Virus record (IMG/VR): IMGVR_UViG_3300047560_000724
Span: 1 to 64,000 of that record
DNA length: 64,000 bases
Strand: one strand, 5' to 3'
Source: a virus
Made by a program: the position numbers and the translations under genes. Below, one piece after another: positions 1-8,615 of this stretch (its first letter is position 1; every line of letters begins with the position of its first letter). The notes below the pieces were generated by a model. That model was not told the origin of the DNA, ran no database searches, and was given only the letters and a program-made list of their open reading frames with translations.

Positions 1-920
1 ATACCTAACTTTCCCTGTAGTGCTTCTACTTCTGGACCAACACTTCCAACACCTAATGTTCCAGCAGGCCAACCTTTCTTCTGTCCACTTGCACCACCAG
101 CAGGTGTTGTAGTATCAGCTGGTTTAGCTGCATCAGCAGCAGGAGCCGCAGGTGCAGGATTGTTTTTCATGTTCATGAATTCGCTATATGCTTGACTTAG
201 TTCCTTATGTCCTTGAGCGGTTTCATCTGGATCTAAATCAGCTAGACGCTTCATAATCTTATCCATAGTTTCTTGATCGTCTTCTGCAAGATAACCAAAA
301 CTTTCAATTAATGACTTAGCAAGTAATTCGGCACTTTCTTTCTTAACAGGTGCAGCAGGTGTTTTTTGTGCAGATGCTCCAGCGGCCGGTGCAGTTGCAG
401 TAGCTGGTGCAGCAGGTGCCGCTGTCTTTGCTTCTTGTTCTGCTTTAAATGCTGTAACTAGTTTTAAAAGTATAGCATTTCCCTTGGCAATTAACTTTGG
501 AATTCTTGCTTGTGCTTCTGCAGATGTTTGATTAGCTACAGCCTGTGTGCTAGCTTTGCGTAAGTCTGCATCATATTGGTCGCCTGATTGACCAAATGCC
601 TTTCCTAAGAAAGTTGATGTATTTGCATTACCTGGAATTAGTCCCAGTGGAGCAAGTTTAGCATCGTCAGCTTTAGATGCTGTTGCAGAAATACGAGGTT
701 TTTGTTCTGGCCAGTTTGATGTGTCAGGCATTGCTGAAACAAAGTATCCTGATATTGGATCATATAAACCAGGTAGTCCTTCTTTCTCGGCCATTTGCTG
801 TAAAATCTTAGCACGACCTTGTTCGTCTTTTTCTTTTCCAACTAACGCAGCTGCAATACTCTTTTGTGTAACAGCTTCATTAAGTGTGTCTAATTTACTA
901 ATTAGGCTTCTAAAATCCAT
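1..920 (-). CDS. Virion-associated protein with C-terminal peptidoglycan-binding motif (partial)
   Basis: The gene starts with ATG at 920 and runs off the left edge, so only the first 306 residues are visible. It opens with MDFRSLISKLDTLNEA, a short helical tag with an L-N-E motif like those of the following genes, then an Ala/Pro/Thr-rich linker region (about residues 150-200 and 265-285). The last visible residues, VGPEVEALQGKLG, match the start of a PG_binding_1 repeat, which in phage proteins anchors to peptidoglycan. The neighbours are virion/prohead-type genes. A structural or packaged cell-wall-binding protein is likely; an enzymatic domain could lie beyond the edge. Confidence 0.7.
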   Translation of the reverse strand, partial: MDFRSLISKLDTLNEAVTQKSIAAALVGKEKDEQGRAKILQQMAEKEGLPGLYDPISGYFVSAMPDTSNWPEQKPRISATASKADDAKLAPLGLIPGNANTSTFLGKAFGQSGDQYDADLRKASTQAVANQTSAEAQARIPKLIAKGNAILLKLVTAFKAEQEAKTAAPAAPATATAPAAGASAQKTPAAPVKKESAELLAKSLIESFGYLAEDDQETMDKIMKRLADLDPDETAQGHKELSQAYSEFMNMKNNPAPAAPAADAAKPADTTTPAGGASGQKKGWPAGTLGVGSVGPEVEALQGKLG

Positions 921-933
921 TTTATTCTCCGAC

Positions 934-1386
934 TTATTGTTTTGATGTTGCTCTTAGCATCCAACCGTGTTTACGGTGAGCGTCCATGCGCTCTGCTAAA
1001 AAGTTACTTAGACCATGTGCGCCTTCTCTTTCAGCAAGATCATATGCAAGTTTTAATGCTTCCATCAACTTAGCGTTGTCGGCAAGTAAATTTTCAATCA
1101 TAGTTTCGTAAGGAACAATTTCTCTTTCATCTTCAATGATTGAAAGGTCTTGAAATCTTCCTAAGCTAGCAGGGGTATAAGATCCAATAGCACGAATCTC
1201 TTCTGCAAATCTATCAATAGAACCATATACTTCACTATAAATTGTGTCAAATAGTGCATGTAGTTGTGGGAACAATGGTCCTTCTACATTCCAATGGTAG
1301 TTTGCTGCTTTTAAATAAAAGCTAAAAGTACTAGCAAATGTAATTTTCATTGCTTGTTTTAATTCAGTCATTTCAGTATCCTGCAT
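934..1386 (-). CDS. dps: Dps/ferritin-like protein
   Basis: 150 residues, the usual size for Dps. The segment around residues 30-63 carries the Dps ferroxidase signature (NYHWNVEGP, then HALFDTIYSEVYGSIDRFAEEIRA), with His, Asp and Glu ligands in the expected order. Dps proteins form 12-mers that oxidise Fe(II) and can coat DNA. The start overlaps the stop of the upstream gene (TAATG), so the two are translationally coupled, and the gene sits among tagged virion-type genes. Protection of injected or packaged DNA against oxidative damage is an inference. Confidence 0.88.
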   Translation of the reverse strand: MQDTEMTELKQAMKITFASTFSFYLKAANYHWNVEGPLFPQLHALFDTIYSEVYGSIDRFAEEIRAIGSYTPASLGRFQDLSIIEDEREIVPYETMIENLLADNAKLMEALKLAYDLAEREGAHGLSNFLAERMDAHRKHGWMLRATSKQ

Positions 1387-2768
1387 TATTCGCCTATATT
1401 TTTATCAATGCCTCGAGCATTGGTTCCGCCTTTACGGCGTCTAACGACTAATTCATTTATCCCGTGACGAATTTGTTCTAGGTTTTGTTCTAGACCCATA
1501 AACATTCCGCCTTTAGACAAACGAGTAATCTTTTCCCATGTAACTAAATCATCAGTCTCTGCCATTTGTGCTAGTTCTTTTAACTGAGCACGAGCTTGCA
1601 TAATGCGACCTTTTAAGCTCATAGGATTTGCTTTTTCGTGTCCGTATACAACTGGATCATTAGGATCATCAGTTGCATCAATTGGAGCTTCATTTACTGG
1701 CTTACCTTTTTTAACACGCTTTGGTAGTGTGTTTAGTTTTTTGCCAGTATCAGCTTTATTAAATTCTTTAGCAACAGATCCTTTAATGCCAACTTTCTTA
1801 GCAAACTCTGGATTGTGAGCAGCCGCTGCCATTGTGCGAGCTTGTGCTTGACTCACTGATCGTTCTTCTACACGACCTTCTTTGACTAATACGCGATCTG
1901 CCACTACACTAGCGTATTGACGGATCAGTTGTTTTCTTTCAGCTTGCTGTCGTTGTACTTCTGCTTCTGCTTCTGCAAAATACTTTTTAATAACGCTATC
2001 TCTAACAACGGCTTTCTTTGCTGGTTGTTGATAGTGTTGCATTGCCATCTGAACAGGAAGTGCTACTTTGTGTGGATTAGCACCTTCGTTTATTGTTGAT
2101 TCGTCTTGATATTTCTGATTAAGATTAACAGGCGCTGCCGCAGGTACAGCAGGATCTGGAGCATCATACTCCGCCGCCGCATCAATACCTTTAGCTTTTA
2201 ATCCAGCAGCCATTTGAGCTAATTTTGCTCTCATCTTATCCATGTTAGCAGTTACTTCTGGAGACACACTTGAGTAAGTGTTTTGACCAGGAGTATCATG
2301 TAATGCATCGTAACCGTCTATTTGTGCTCTAAGTTGATTATAAGCAAGTTGTTCTGGTGGCAATGTTGACTCGGTGGTTTCTAATTGCGCAGCCATAGCT
2401 GAATGGTTAGCGTTTGCCTGCGCCATTGAATCAGCATTTTCTTTTTGTCTTGCTTGTTCCCATGCTTGTAAATTAGCACCTGCTAGTTGTGCAGCTTTTG
2501 CTTTAATAGCATTAATTGAAGCAACAGCATCTGGACTTGCGCCTTTTTCAACACCACTATTATCGGGTAGCATTTCTTTAGCAAGCATATCATACTTTGC
2601 CATTAGTTGTGCGTACTCTACATATTTAGGATCTTGAGCTGGAGCAGCAACAGGTTGATTTAATTCAGCCTCGGATACAATGCGTAAAAATTTAGACATT
2701 GATGAAGCACCTTCCACAGGCTTTGTAGAAACGCCATCCATAGCCTGTAGAATTTTCTTCATATCCAT
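1386..2768 (-). CDS. Prohead/virion protein with cleavage-like motifs
   Basis: 460 residues, mostly helical, rich in Ala, Gln, Lys and Glu. The N-terminus MDMKKILQAMDGVSTKPVEG resembles the tags of neighbouring genes. Short V/I-x-E motifs (IVSEAE, TINEGA, LVKEGR, PVNEAP) are spread along the chain and resemble sites for T4-type prohead protease, which cuts after (L/I/V)-x-E. It lies between Dps and a second core-like protein. A prohead core or packaged protein is the most likely role; I do not recognise a catalytic domain. Confidence 0.6.
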   Translation of the reverse strand: MDMKKILQAMDGVSTKPVEGASSMSKFLRIVSEAELNQPVAAPAQDPKYVEYAQLMAKYDMLAKEMLPDNSGVEKGASPDAVASINAIKAKAAQLAGANLQAWEQARQKENADSMAQANANHSAMAAQLETTESTLPPEQLAYNQLRAQIDGYDALHDTPGQNTYSSVSPEVTANMDKMRAKLAQMAAGLKAKGIDAAAEYDAPDPAVPAAAPVNLNQKYQDESTINEGANPHKVALPVQMAMQHYQQPAKKAVVRDSVIKKYFAEAEAEVQRQQAERKQLIRQYASVVADRVLVKEGRVEERSVSQAQARTMAAAAHNPEFAKKVGIKGSVAKEFNKADTGKKLNTLPKRVKKGKPVNEAPIDATDDPNDPVVYGHEKANPMSLKGRIMQARAQLKELAQMAETDDLVTWEKITRLSKGGMFMGLEQNLEQIRHGINELVVRRRKGGTNARGIDKNIGE

Positions 2769-2773
2769 AAAAC

Positions 2774-4387
2774 TTATCCTTTAAGGATCTGTGTTAAATG
2801 TTTGATTCGTGTTAGTTCAGCTGATTCGTTAACAGCTTCCGGCATTGCCATTGCTTTGTCCATCATCTCTTTTCCACGACTTGGCATGATTGCCATTTGA
2901 TGCTTTGCTTTTGCAATAGCATCTTTCTTTTCTGGAGAATAGTTAGCTGACGCATCAGTAGCTGGTGCATCTGTTGCAGGTGCGTTACGGCTTGGATATA
3001 CAGCACTTTGAATTTCTTGTACATCAACAGGCTTGCCATCCTTACCTACTACTTCACCTTTGTCTAAACTAACGCGATCTTTTTGTTGAGTAATTCTTTT
3101 CTCTAAAGCAGCTTTAGCTTCTGGGCTTTGATACTTAGGATCTTTGCGGAGCGCAATTAACTTTTGTAGTTGTGGGCTTTTCTTTGCTAGGTTGTTTTCT
3201 GTGTCCATGCCTAGTGCATCGCCGATTGCATCAACTACACCTTCTGCAACTTTCTTCTTAGCATTCTTCCACATAGCGGCAGCGGCAATCTTCTCGCCTT
3301 TCTCCCCGCCACCAGCAGCCTTGGCTACTTTGTCAAATGACTTGCCTACTTTACCAATGTCTTTACCAGCTTTAGCTTTTTTAACTAAAGAAGACTTTGC
3401 TTTCTTAGACATGCCCGCACTTGGTTTGGCGCTTTCATTTGTAGAACATTCGCACTTAGCCTCGATCATTCCACATTCTTCACACTTTTCATCAGTAGCT
3501 TCTTTAACTTTCTTTTTCTTGCCACCCATTTCGTCTTTACCTAAACGACCAGCGACAACATCACCCTTAGTTACTTTGTCGTATGGCTTGGCATTGTTAG
3601 CTAAATTGCCGTCGTTACCTTCTTTAACTTTCTTGCCTATTGCTTTTTTAATAGCAACATCTTTGTTTTGTTTGTACTCGTCGGTATCAGGCTCGTCCTT
3701 ACCATCGTTATCCATGTCGCCTTTGTCAGACTCGTTAACTTTCTTACCATCTTTATAACGGCTTACAGTACCAGGATGTTTCTTTTCGTATGCTTTGCTT
3801 TCTTTCTCAGCAGCTTTGTCAGCAGCCTTGTCGCCTGCTTTCTCAGCGGCCGAACGGCTTTTAACTTTGCTTGCTGGCTCAGCGTGTTCTTCATCGCTGT
3901 GGCTAGTATTAATATGCTTAACACCTGTTGCAGTTTTAGTTGCTACACCTGTACGAGTTTTGAATGAATCACCTTCTTTAGATTTCTCATCGAAACCTTC
4001 TTCAACCTTTTTATCTTTTAACTTTTCAGCTTGTTGCTTTTTAAAGTTTGCAACTTGCTTTTTAGCTTCCATTAGCTTGTTCTTAAGCACAGCTTTTTGG
4101 CTTTCGCTTAATGTATCGCTATTGTCTAAATGATGTCCGTATTCTGTGAACTTCATTTCATATTCTAAATAGTGATATACGCTGGCAATATAGTCAGCAG
4201 CTTTGGTAATTTTAGCTTGTACCCAAGATTCTAATTGTGTATCATCTTGCATATCCTTGAATAATTTCATAGAATATTTTGCTAACTTGTATAAGTCAGC
4301 TTTGGCCATAGCGCCTTCGTGATCTGTTTCTGGGCTAGGCATATTTGTTGGTTCTTGAGGTTCTAAAGGTTGCATTTCGTCGTGCAT
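2774..4387 (-). CDS. Prohead core/scaffold-like protein, highly charged, with repeated KKVxE motifs
   Basis: 537 residues. The N-terminal part (about 25-130) is a conserved-looking helical domain (ADLYKLAKYSMKLFKDMQ, then WVQAKITKAADYIASVYHYL) of a kind common in T4-like marine phages. The rest is Lys/Glu/Asp-rich with repeated KKVEEG, KKVNES, KKVKEG, KKVKEA and KKVAEG elements, and a small Cys cluster (CEECGMIEAKCEC near 300). The C-terminus reads AELTRIKHLTQILKG. The repeated V-x-E elements suggest multi-site processing during head maturation. A CTAAATA late box lies about 20 nt upstream of the ATG, followed by CGGAG as ribosome site. Confidence 0.6.
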   Translation of the reverse strand: MHDEMQPLEPQEPTNMPSPETDHEGAMAKADLYKLAKYSMKLFKDMQDDTQLESWVQAKITKAADYIASVYHYLEYEMKFTEYGHHLDNSDTLSESQKAVLKNKLMEAKKQVANFKKQQAEKLKDKKVEEGFDEKSKEGDSFKTRTGVATKTATGVKHINTSHSDEEHAEPASKVKSRSAAEKAGDKAADKAAEKESKAYEKKHPGTVSRYKDGKKVNESDKGDMDNDGKDEPDTDEYKQNKDVAIKKAIGKKVKEGNDGNLANNAKPYDKVTKGDVVAGRLGKDEMGGKKKKVKEATDEKCEECGMIEAKCECSTNESAKPSAGMSKKAKSSLVKKAKAGKDIGKVGKSFDKVAKAAGGGEKGEKIAAAAMWKNAKKKVAEGVVDAIGDALGMDTENNLAKKSPQLQKLIALRKDPKYQSPEAKAALEKRITQQKDRVSLDKGEVVGKDGKPVDVQEIQSAVYPSRNAPATDAPATDASANYSPEKKDAIAKAKHQMAIMPSRGKEMMDKAMAMPEAVNESAELTRIKHLTQILKG

Positions 4388-4408
4388 GGTAAACTCCGTT
4401 ATTCTATA

Positions 4409-4415
4409 TATTTAG
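4409..4415 (-). promoter_or_regulatory. Late promoter box before prohead core-like gene
   Basis: CTAAATA on the minus strand, 21 nt before the ATG at 4387, with CGGAG between. Confidence 0.5.
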
Positions 4416-5086
4416 CGTCTTTTGATAGTTGGGCCACCAAAAATGCTTGTGCCTTTCATATCTAATGCGTTATCTGTAGGCTTTTGTGCCTTTGGTTTAG
4501 GCTGTGGAGGCGCCTTAGTACCTGATTTGCCTGGGCTTCCGATGTAGCTTTTCTTGCCACGGGCCTTACCTGGGCTGATGTGCGGTGCATCAACAGTACC
4601 AATGCTAGCAGCACTTGTTGCGCCAGCTGTAGCTGTTTCATTCATTCCACCTAGGATCTTCTTAGCGTTTTCTAAGTCACGAACTTTGCCTTGTAAGCTG
4701 TGATAATCATCACGGCCTTGGCTCCAAGTATTACGGGCACCGTATTGGTAATCGTTGTATGCTTTGTCCATTGCAGGCTTTAATTTAGCAATTTCAGCAT
4801 CGAGATCTACTCCAGCATATTTGTCGCGAACTGATTGCTCGTGATCTGCTTTTGCTTTTGCTTCTCTGTCTGCCGCCCATTTATCAGAGCGTGCCTTAGC
4901 ACGACCTAATCCAATCTCACGGCGGTCAATTTTATGTGAATGCTTTGCTTTTGTTTCGTCGCTTTGATCGTGACCAAATGCTTTGCTCATAGCACGACTA
5001 GCTTGATCTAATTTTGCTTTTCTAGTATAGTCGCCTAGAGAAATCTCTGATAGCTGACTTTCAGTTAGTAAGTCTGTAATTTTCAT
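4412..5086 (-). CDS. Tagged small virion-type protein
   Basis: 224 residues starting MKITDLLTESQLSEIS, a leader-like tag with L-T-E and L-S-E sites, followed by a basic, Ala/Lys-rich helical region and a Gly/Pro/Lys-rich tail ending TSIFGGPTIKRR. No enzymatic motif is visible. It sits in the same run of tagged genes as Dps and the nucleotidyltransferase. Its basic character would suit a DNA-associated internal head protein; that is inference. Confidence 0.55.
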   Translation of the reverse strand: MKITDLLTESQLSEISLGDYTRKAKLDQASRAMSKAFGHDQSDETKAKHSHKIDRREIGLGRAKARSDKWAADREAKAKADHEQSVRDKYAGVDLDAEIAKLKPAMDKAYNDYQYGARNTWSQGRDDYHSLQGKVRDLENAKKILGGMNETATAGATSAASIGTVDAPHISPGKARGKKSYIGSPGKSGTKAPPQPKPKAQKPTDNALDMKGTSIFGGPTIKRR

Positions 5087-5087
5087 A

Positions 5088-5381
5088 TTATTTTCCTGTA
5101 GGCTTTTCGCCAGTCATGTATGGTAAACTAAACCATAGTCTAAACCACTCTGGTGTTCCAGGTTTGATATTTTGTTCGCGTTGTATGCGTCCTTTATCAT
5201 TACCTGTAACACTAATGTTACTACCTTGATTTACACGGTATTCATGTAAACGACCTTGACCGTTTATACCACCAAGGTATTGTAAAACTTTTATTTCATT
5301 AATAGGGTCGCTAGGATCTAGATAGCAATCGTCTTGACTATCTAAATTTAAATGTTCGCTAGTGACTCTGTACTGTTTCAT
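5088..5381 (-). CDS. Hypothetical protein
   Basis: 97 residues with no recognised motif. It begins MKQYRVTSEHLNLDSQDDC and ends WFSLPYMTGEKPTGK. Unlike its neighbours it lacks the R-E-L-F or LxE tag at the N-terminus. It overlaps the upstream nucleotidyltransferase gene by 4 nt (ATGA), so it belongs to the same operon. Confidence 0.6.
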   Translation of the reverse strand: MKQYRVTSEHLNLDSQDDCYLDPSDPINEIKVLQYLGGINGQGRLHEYRVNQGSNISVTGNDKGRIQREQNIKPGTPEWFRLWFSLPYMTGEKPTGK

Positions 5382-5968
5382 TTCTTAACTTTTTCTGGAT
5401 ATTCTTTAAGGTATCTTGCTACTAGGTCAAAAAACTTAACACTACGCTTGCCTACCTTAATAGGAGTATCTGCGCTTACACCTGCCGCCGCACTAAACAA
5501 TTCTCTGTCGCCTTGGCGGACAGCAGCTCTTAGTGCTGTTGCTGAACTTAATCTAGGTGTCGGTTCATGGCTGATACTTGCAAATTTATAAAATCCATGC
5601 GGCCCTTCGATCCCATTATATTTTTCTAAGCTAGATGTTAACCATGCTTCGTCTGTACACACTTTTAAATGAGCATGATGACCGTGCTTTTGTGAAATGC
5701 GTGTTGCTAGTGTAAACAAGTTTTGCTCTGGAATTACATGTCCTGCAACTTCGGGCCAAACAGTTTCCATAGCTACTAATTTTACATCGTATGGTAACGG
5801 GTCGTTTGGACCTTGAGTGTTTTGATTTGTGCCAATGTAGAATGTATCAAACTGTGCGGCAGTTTCCCATGCAGCCTTATGACCTTTATGTGGAGGATTC
5901 CAACGGCCATAACATACGCCAATAGATGGCCCATGCTCTGCATTTTCAAATAATTCTCTTAGTTTCAT
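5378..5968 (-). CDS. Cytidylyltransferase-like nucleotidyltransferase with N-terminal tag
   Basis: 196 residues from ATG 5968, chosen because it overlaps the upstream stop as ATGA and gives the tag MKLRELFENAE. After the tag comes the class I nucleotidyltransferase (NadR/NMNAT-like, HxGH superfamily) signature GVCYGRWNPPHKGHKAAWE, where PHKGH is the (H/P)xGH nucleotide-binding motif, and near residues 128-133 a SSATALR motif resembling the family's ISST.R motif. Such enzymes transfer AMP or CMP to a phosphate acceptor. The tag contains L-F-E, suggesting the enzyme may be packaged in the head. Substrate unknown. Confidence 0.75.
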   Translation of the reverse strand: MKLRELFENAEHGPSIGVCYGRWNPPHKGHKAAWETAAQFDTFYIGTNQNTQGPNDPLPYDVKLVAMETVWPEVAGHVIPEQNLFTLATRISQKHGHHAHLKVCTDEAWLTSSLEKYNGIEGPHGFYKFASISHEPTPRLSSATALRAAVRQGDRELFSAAAGVSADTPIKVGKRSVKFFDLVARYLKEYPEKVKK

Positions 5969-7182
5969 ACTCGCCCTGCCCCAGGTGCCCATGTTGTTGG
6001 CACTATTTTAATATTTCCGTATTTGTGATTCTTCTGTGCATAACGGACATGCCCTTCACCGTTAGTATCCCAAATCTCTTTTCTAGGCTGTTGTTTAATT
6101 GCGGCATCAACCTGATCTTTCATATTTCTAATACCTTTAATCAAGTGGAATATTGCATCAAGGCCACCTGGATGTTCTTGAGTCATAGCAATAATATGTT
6201 GTTGCTTCTTTTGACTTACACCCTTTTCAATCATCCAGTCGATAAATGTTTTTCCAGATATTGTGTTAAAGTCTTGTTTGCCACTAGCGTGTAAGTTACT
6301 CATATGATTAAAGAACGGATAAAAGATTCCATTCTTATCTGGATCTGGCAGGCTAGCTAAGAATCCGTCAATGATTGCACCATTTGTATTAGTATATTCA
6401 ATCATTTGATCAATAGCAGGAGTTTCAAATTCAGGTGCTGTGTCAACATATATAGGACCTTGAACAATTAGTCCTGGAGTACTATTAAACATTTCAAAGT
6501 CGTCAACTGGTCGTTGTGCTTTATCAGGAGCACCAAAAGAATCAAACTCGCCATGACCGACTACCATAACCTGTGCCTTACCAATGCGTTGACCTAGTTC
6601 GCTTGCAGCATCAACATGGTAACAAGTATTTGATTTAGGATTAGGACAGAATGTCCATATACCTGCAGGATATGCTTGTGTAGGCTTTTCTAATTTTTTA
6701 GGATTACCCGGTTCAACGCCGAACAAGTTATCAGCATATACAAAGCCTACAAAATCTTTAGGAGTGGCCGCATCGAACAACGGATATAAATTTGCAAAGT
6801 TTGTAGCAAAGTCTTGTCTTTGCTTTACTTGCTCAGGTGTTGTTGCTTTACCGCTTTGATTGGCAATAAAGTCATAGACTTCGTGAGGACTAGTTGCCTT
6901 AACTCCTCTACTCCATTGATTATGTCCTGCTAATATTAAAGGACCACCTGCTGCTTCTCTACCCCAGTATACTTGAGGGTTACCATCCCACTTACGACGA
7001 ATAGTAGTCTTACCTTCTTTCTCATCAGCTATTTCTTTAAAATGCTGAAGTGCTTCCATTGTACCTGCAGAGCCTTTAAAGAAAACTAAATGCTCTGGAT
7101 GATTGAACGCTCGTCCGTATTTTTCCATACTGTCATCAGTAGGAGCACTTGCTTCACGAAAGAATAGTTCTCTTAGTAACAC
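5965..7182 (-). CDS. Ligase-like nucleotidyltransferase (KxDG), tagged
   Basis: 405 residues starting MLLRELFFREASAP. Around residues 70-75 RRKWDGNPQVYWG carries a K-x-D-G motif, the nucleotidyl-lysine site of the RNA/DNA ligase superfamily, and FVGFVYADNLF (about 155) resembles a later motif of that fold. I believe related proteins occur in T4-like cyanophages as an uncharacterised family. It is coupled to the downstream nucleotidyltransferase (ATGA), so the two enzymes may act on one substrate. Ligase activity is inferred from the motif only. Confidence 0.6.
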   Translation of the reverse strand: MLLRELFFREASAPTDDSMEKYGRAFNHPEHLVFFKGSAGTMEALQHFKEIADEKEGKTTIRRKWDGNPQVYWGREAAGGPLILAGHNQWSRGVKATSPHEVYDFIANQSGKATTPEQVKQRQDFATNFANLYPLFDAATPKDFVGFVYADNLFGVEPGNPKKLEKPTQAYPAGIWTFCPNPKSNTCYHVDAASELGQRIGKAQVMVVGHGEFDSFGAPDKAQRPVDDFEMFNSTPGLIVQGPIYVDTAPEFETPAIDQMIEYTNTNGAIIDGFLASLPDPDKNGIFYPFFNHMSNLHASGKQDFNTISGKTFIDWMIEKGVSQKKQQHIIAMTQEHPGGLDAIFHLIKGIRNMKDQVDAAIKQQPRKEIWDTNGEGHVRYAQKNHKYGNIKIVPTTWAPGAGRV

Positions 7183-7191
7183 GCTAGATCC

Positions 7192-7545
7192 TTAGTACAT
7201 CTTTTTCTTGATGTTTTCAACTTCGTCTTCTTTAATCTTTTCGCATACTTTACTAAAGTCTTCTTGCTCTAAACTTTCAGGTAAAAGCATGTCATTAAAT
7301 TCTGCGATGTAACATTCGTATGCGTGTTTTACTACAGGAGCGAACGATTCTGCTGTTACTCGTTGTCCTTTTTTAATAGCATTTTTGCATTTAATTAGGT
7401 GAGGATAATAGTGACGACGATAGAAATCATCGTTGTTGTGCATATAATAGATTAGGTCTTCACAAATATCAAATGTTGACTGTTCTTCTTTATCTTCTTC
7501 TTTGAGCTTTGGTGAAAAGTTTTCAAAAAGTTCCCTAATTTTCAT
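7192..7545 (-). CDS. Small tagged virion-type protein
   Basis: 117 residues starting MKIRELFENFSPKLKEEDKE, nearly identical in its first nine residues to the tag of the nucleotidyltransferase at 5378-5968. The body is acidic and helical with several Tyr/His residues and no known motif. A GATAAATA late box lies about 20 nt upstream, with AGGATCTGAT before the ATG as a ribosome site. Confidence 0.6.
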   Translation of the reverse strand: MKIRELFENFSPKLKEEDKEEQSTFDICEDLIYYMHNNDDFYRRHYYPHLIKCKNAIKKGQRVTAESFAPVVKHAYECYIAEFNDMLLPESLEQEDFSKVCEKIKEDEVENIKKKMY

Positions 7546-7565
7546 ATCAGATCCTATTTTTAGTA

Positions 7566-7573
7566 TATTTATC
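7566..7573 (-). promoter_or_regulatory. Late promoter box before 7192-7545 gene
   Basis: GATAAATA on the minus strand, 20 nt before the ATG at 7545. Confidence 0.5.
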
Positions 7574-7581
7574 AGTATAGC

Positions 7582-7968
7582 TTACTGGTGTGCTAGTTGT
7601 ATAACGCCTACAGAACCGAAGGTGTATGTTATGCTAGCCCTAATAAATGTATATTTTCCTATAAAATTATCAACCCCAGTAGCAATATCAGTATCTCTAT
7701 CGAACGATCTGTTTGGGAAGTCATAAGTTTTAACTGTAAACCAGTCAGCTTCTGTGGGTTCTAAACACACAGTAGCTTGTATATCGATTGACCCTATAAA
7801 ATTAGTTACAGAATATTGTATAGTGTGGTGCCCAGCACCACCGCCATAGAATCCAGCACCACGACGAGCAGGTCCAACTGTAGTTACAGGCGGGCGAGTA
7901 AGCCCTAAGCTAGGGTTAATATGTGGGTAAAATTGTGCTGTTAATAAATGTGTACTAATTACGGTCAT
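7582..7968 (-). CDS. Hypothetical virion-type protein, possibly leaderless mRNA
   Basis: 128 residues from ATG 7968. This start overlaps the upstream stop as TGATG and is preferred over a TTG one codon earlier. The sequence is beta-rich with a Gly-rich turn (RRGAGFYGGGAGHH near residue 35) and ends FGSVGVIQLAHQ. No family recognised. An AATAAATA late box ends only 4 nt before the ATG, so a late transcript would have almost no leader. Confidence 0.6.
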   Translation of the reverse strand: MTVISTHLLTAQFYPHINPSLGLTRPPVTTVGPARRGAGFYGGGAGHHTIQYSVTNFIGSIDIQATVCLEPTEADWFTVKTYDFPNRSFDRDTDIATGVDNFIGKYTFIRASITYTFGSVGVIQLAHQ

Positions 7969-8615
7969 CAAGTATTTATTGCTTTTACAATGCGCTCTAT
8001 TTTAGATATAGAGCCACCGAGATGCATCTTTGCCATGAGCAAATTCTTCTCTCCAGTGATGTAAAAGTGCGTACCGCCCCAGGTTCTATTCTTCAATAGG
8101 TCCTTTTTACAGCTTTTTGTCAACTTGATTTTTGTACTAGCTTCAGCCCAATTAACAAATGTACTATGCTCTTCAGTAGTTTTTCCAAGGGTAACTCTGT
8201 AGTCAAAGTCAGTCTTGGGCATAATAATTACTCCCACATCTAGCGTTGTATTTGCAGGAGGAACGCTTATATACTTTACCTTATCTTGATCTAGCTTGAT
8301 TAAATCATCAACATTTGTCTTGGTGTTTGTATAGATAGAAATCCAAGGGCTTTCAACACGAACATCTATGTCAGTTAATGACGATAACTTGTTTTGCAAC
8401 TTAAAAGCATAATCAAGATCATCTTTACTTTTAATAGAAGTCCGGTGTAGTCTATAAGGTGACAATGGATCTTTTTCTGTAATATCAATTTTTTTAAGTT
8501 GATTAAGAGTTGATTCAAAATCACCTGATCGAAACATAGACGCACCGGCGCATAACAGTACAACCTTGTACTGATATACGCCTCTAAATAACTTAGTCGT
8601 TGTCTTGGTGAGCAT
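7968..8615 (-). CDS. Hypothetical conserved phage protein
   Basis: 215 residues, overlapping the end of clpA by 23 nt. No catalytic motif is evident. The sequence alternates charged helices with beta segments (DVGVIIMPKTDFDYRVTLG near 130, NRTWGGTHFYITGEKNLL near 175). A start at the internal Met in GASMFRSGDF would avoid the overlap but loses about 26 residues, so the long start is only moderately certain. Confidence 0.55.
   Translation of the reverse strand: MLTKTTTKLFRGVYQYKVVLLCAGASMFRSGDFESTLNQLKKIDITEKDPLSPYRLHRTSIKSKDDLDYAFKLQNKLSSLTDIDVRVESPWISIYTNTKTNVDDLIKLDQDKVKYISVPPANTTLDVGVIIMPKTDFDYRVTLGKTTEEHSTFVNWAEASTKIKLTKSCKKDLLKNRTWGGTHFYITGEKNLLMAKMHLGGSISKIERIVKAINT
7973..7980 (-). promoter_or_regulatory. 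Late promoter box immediately before 7582-7968 gene
   Basis: AATAAATA on the minus strand, four nt (CTTG) before the ATG at 7968; lies inside the upstream coding sequence. Confidence 0.55.

Noticed and set aside
3144-4133. Long plus-strand open frames opposite the charged core-like gene
   Set aside because: They mirror the Lys/Glu-rich minus-strand gene, give Ser/Leu/Phe-rich translations with no motif, and have no ribosome site.
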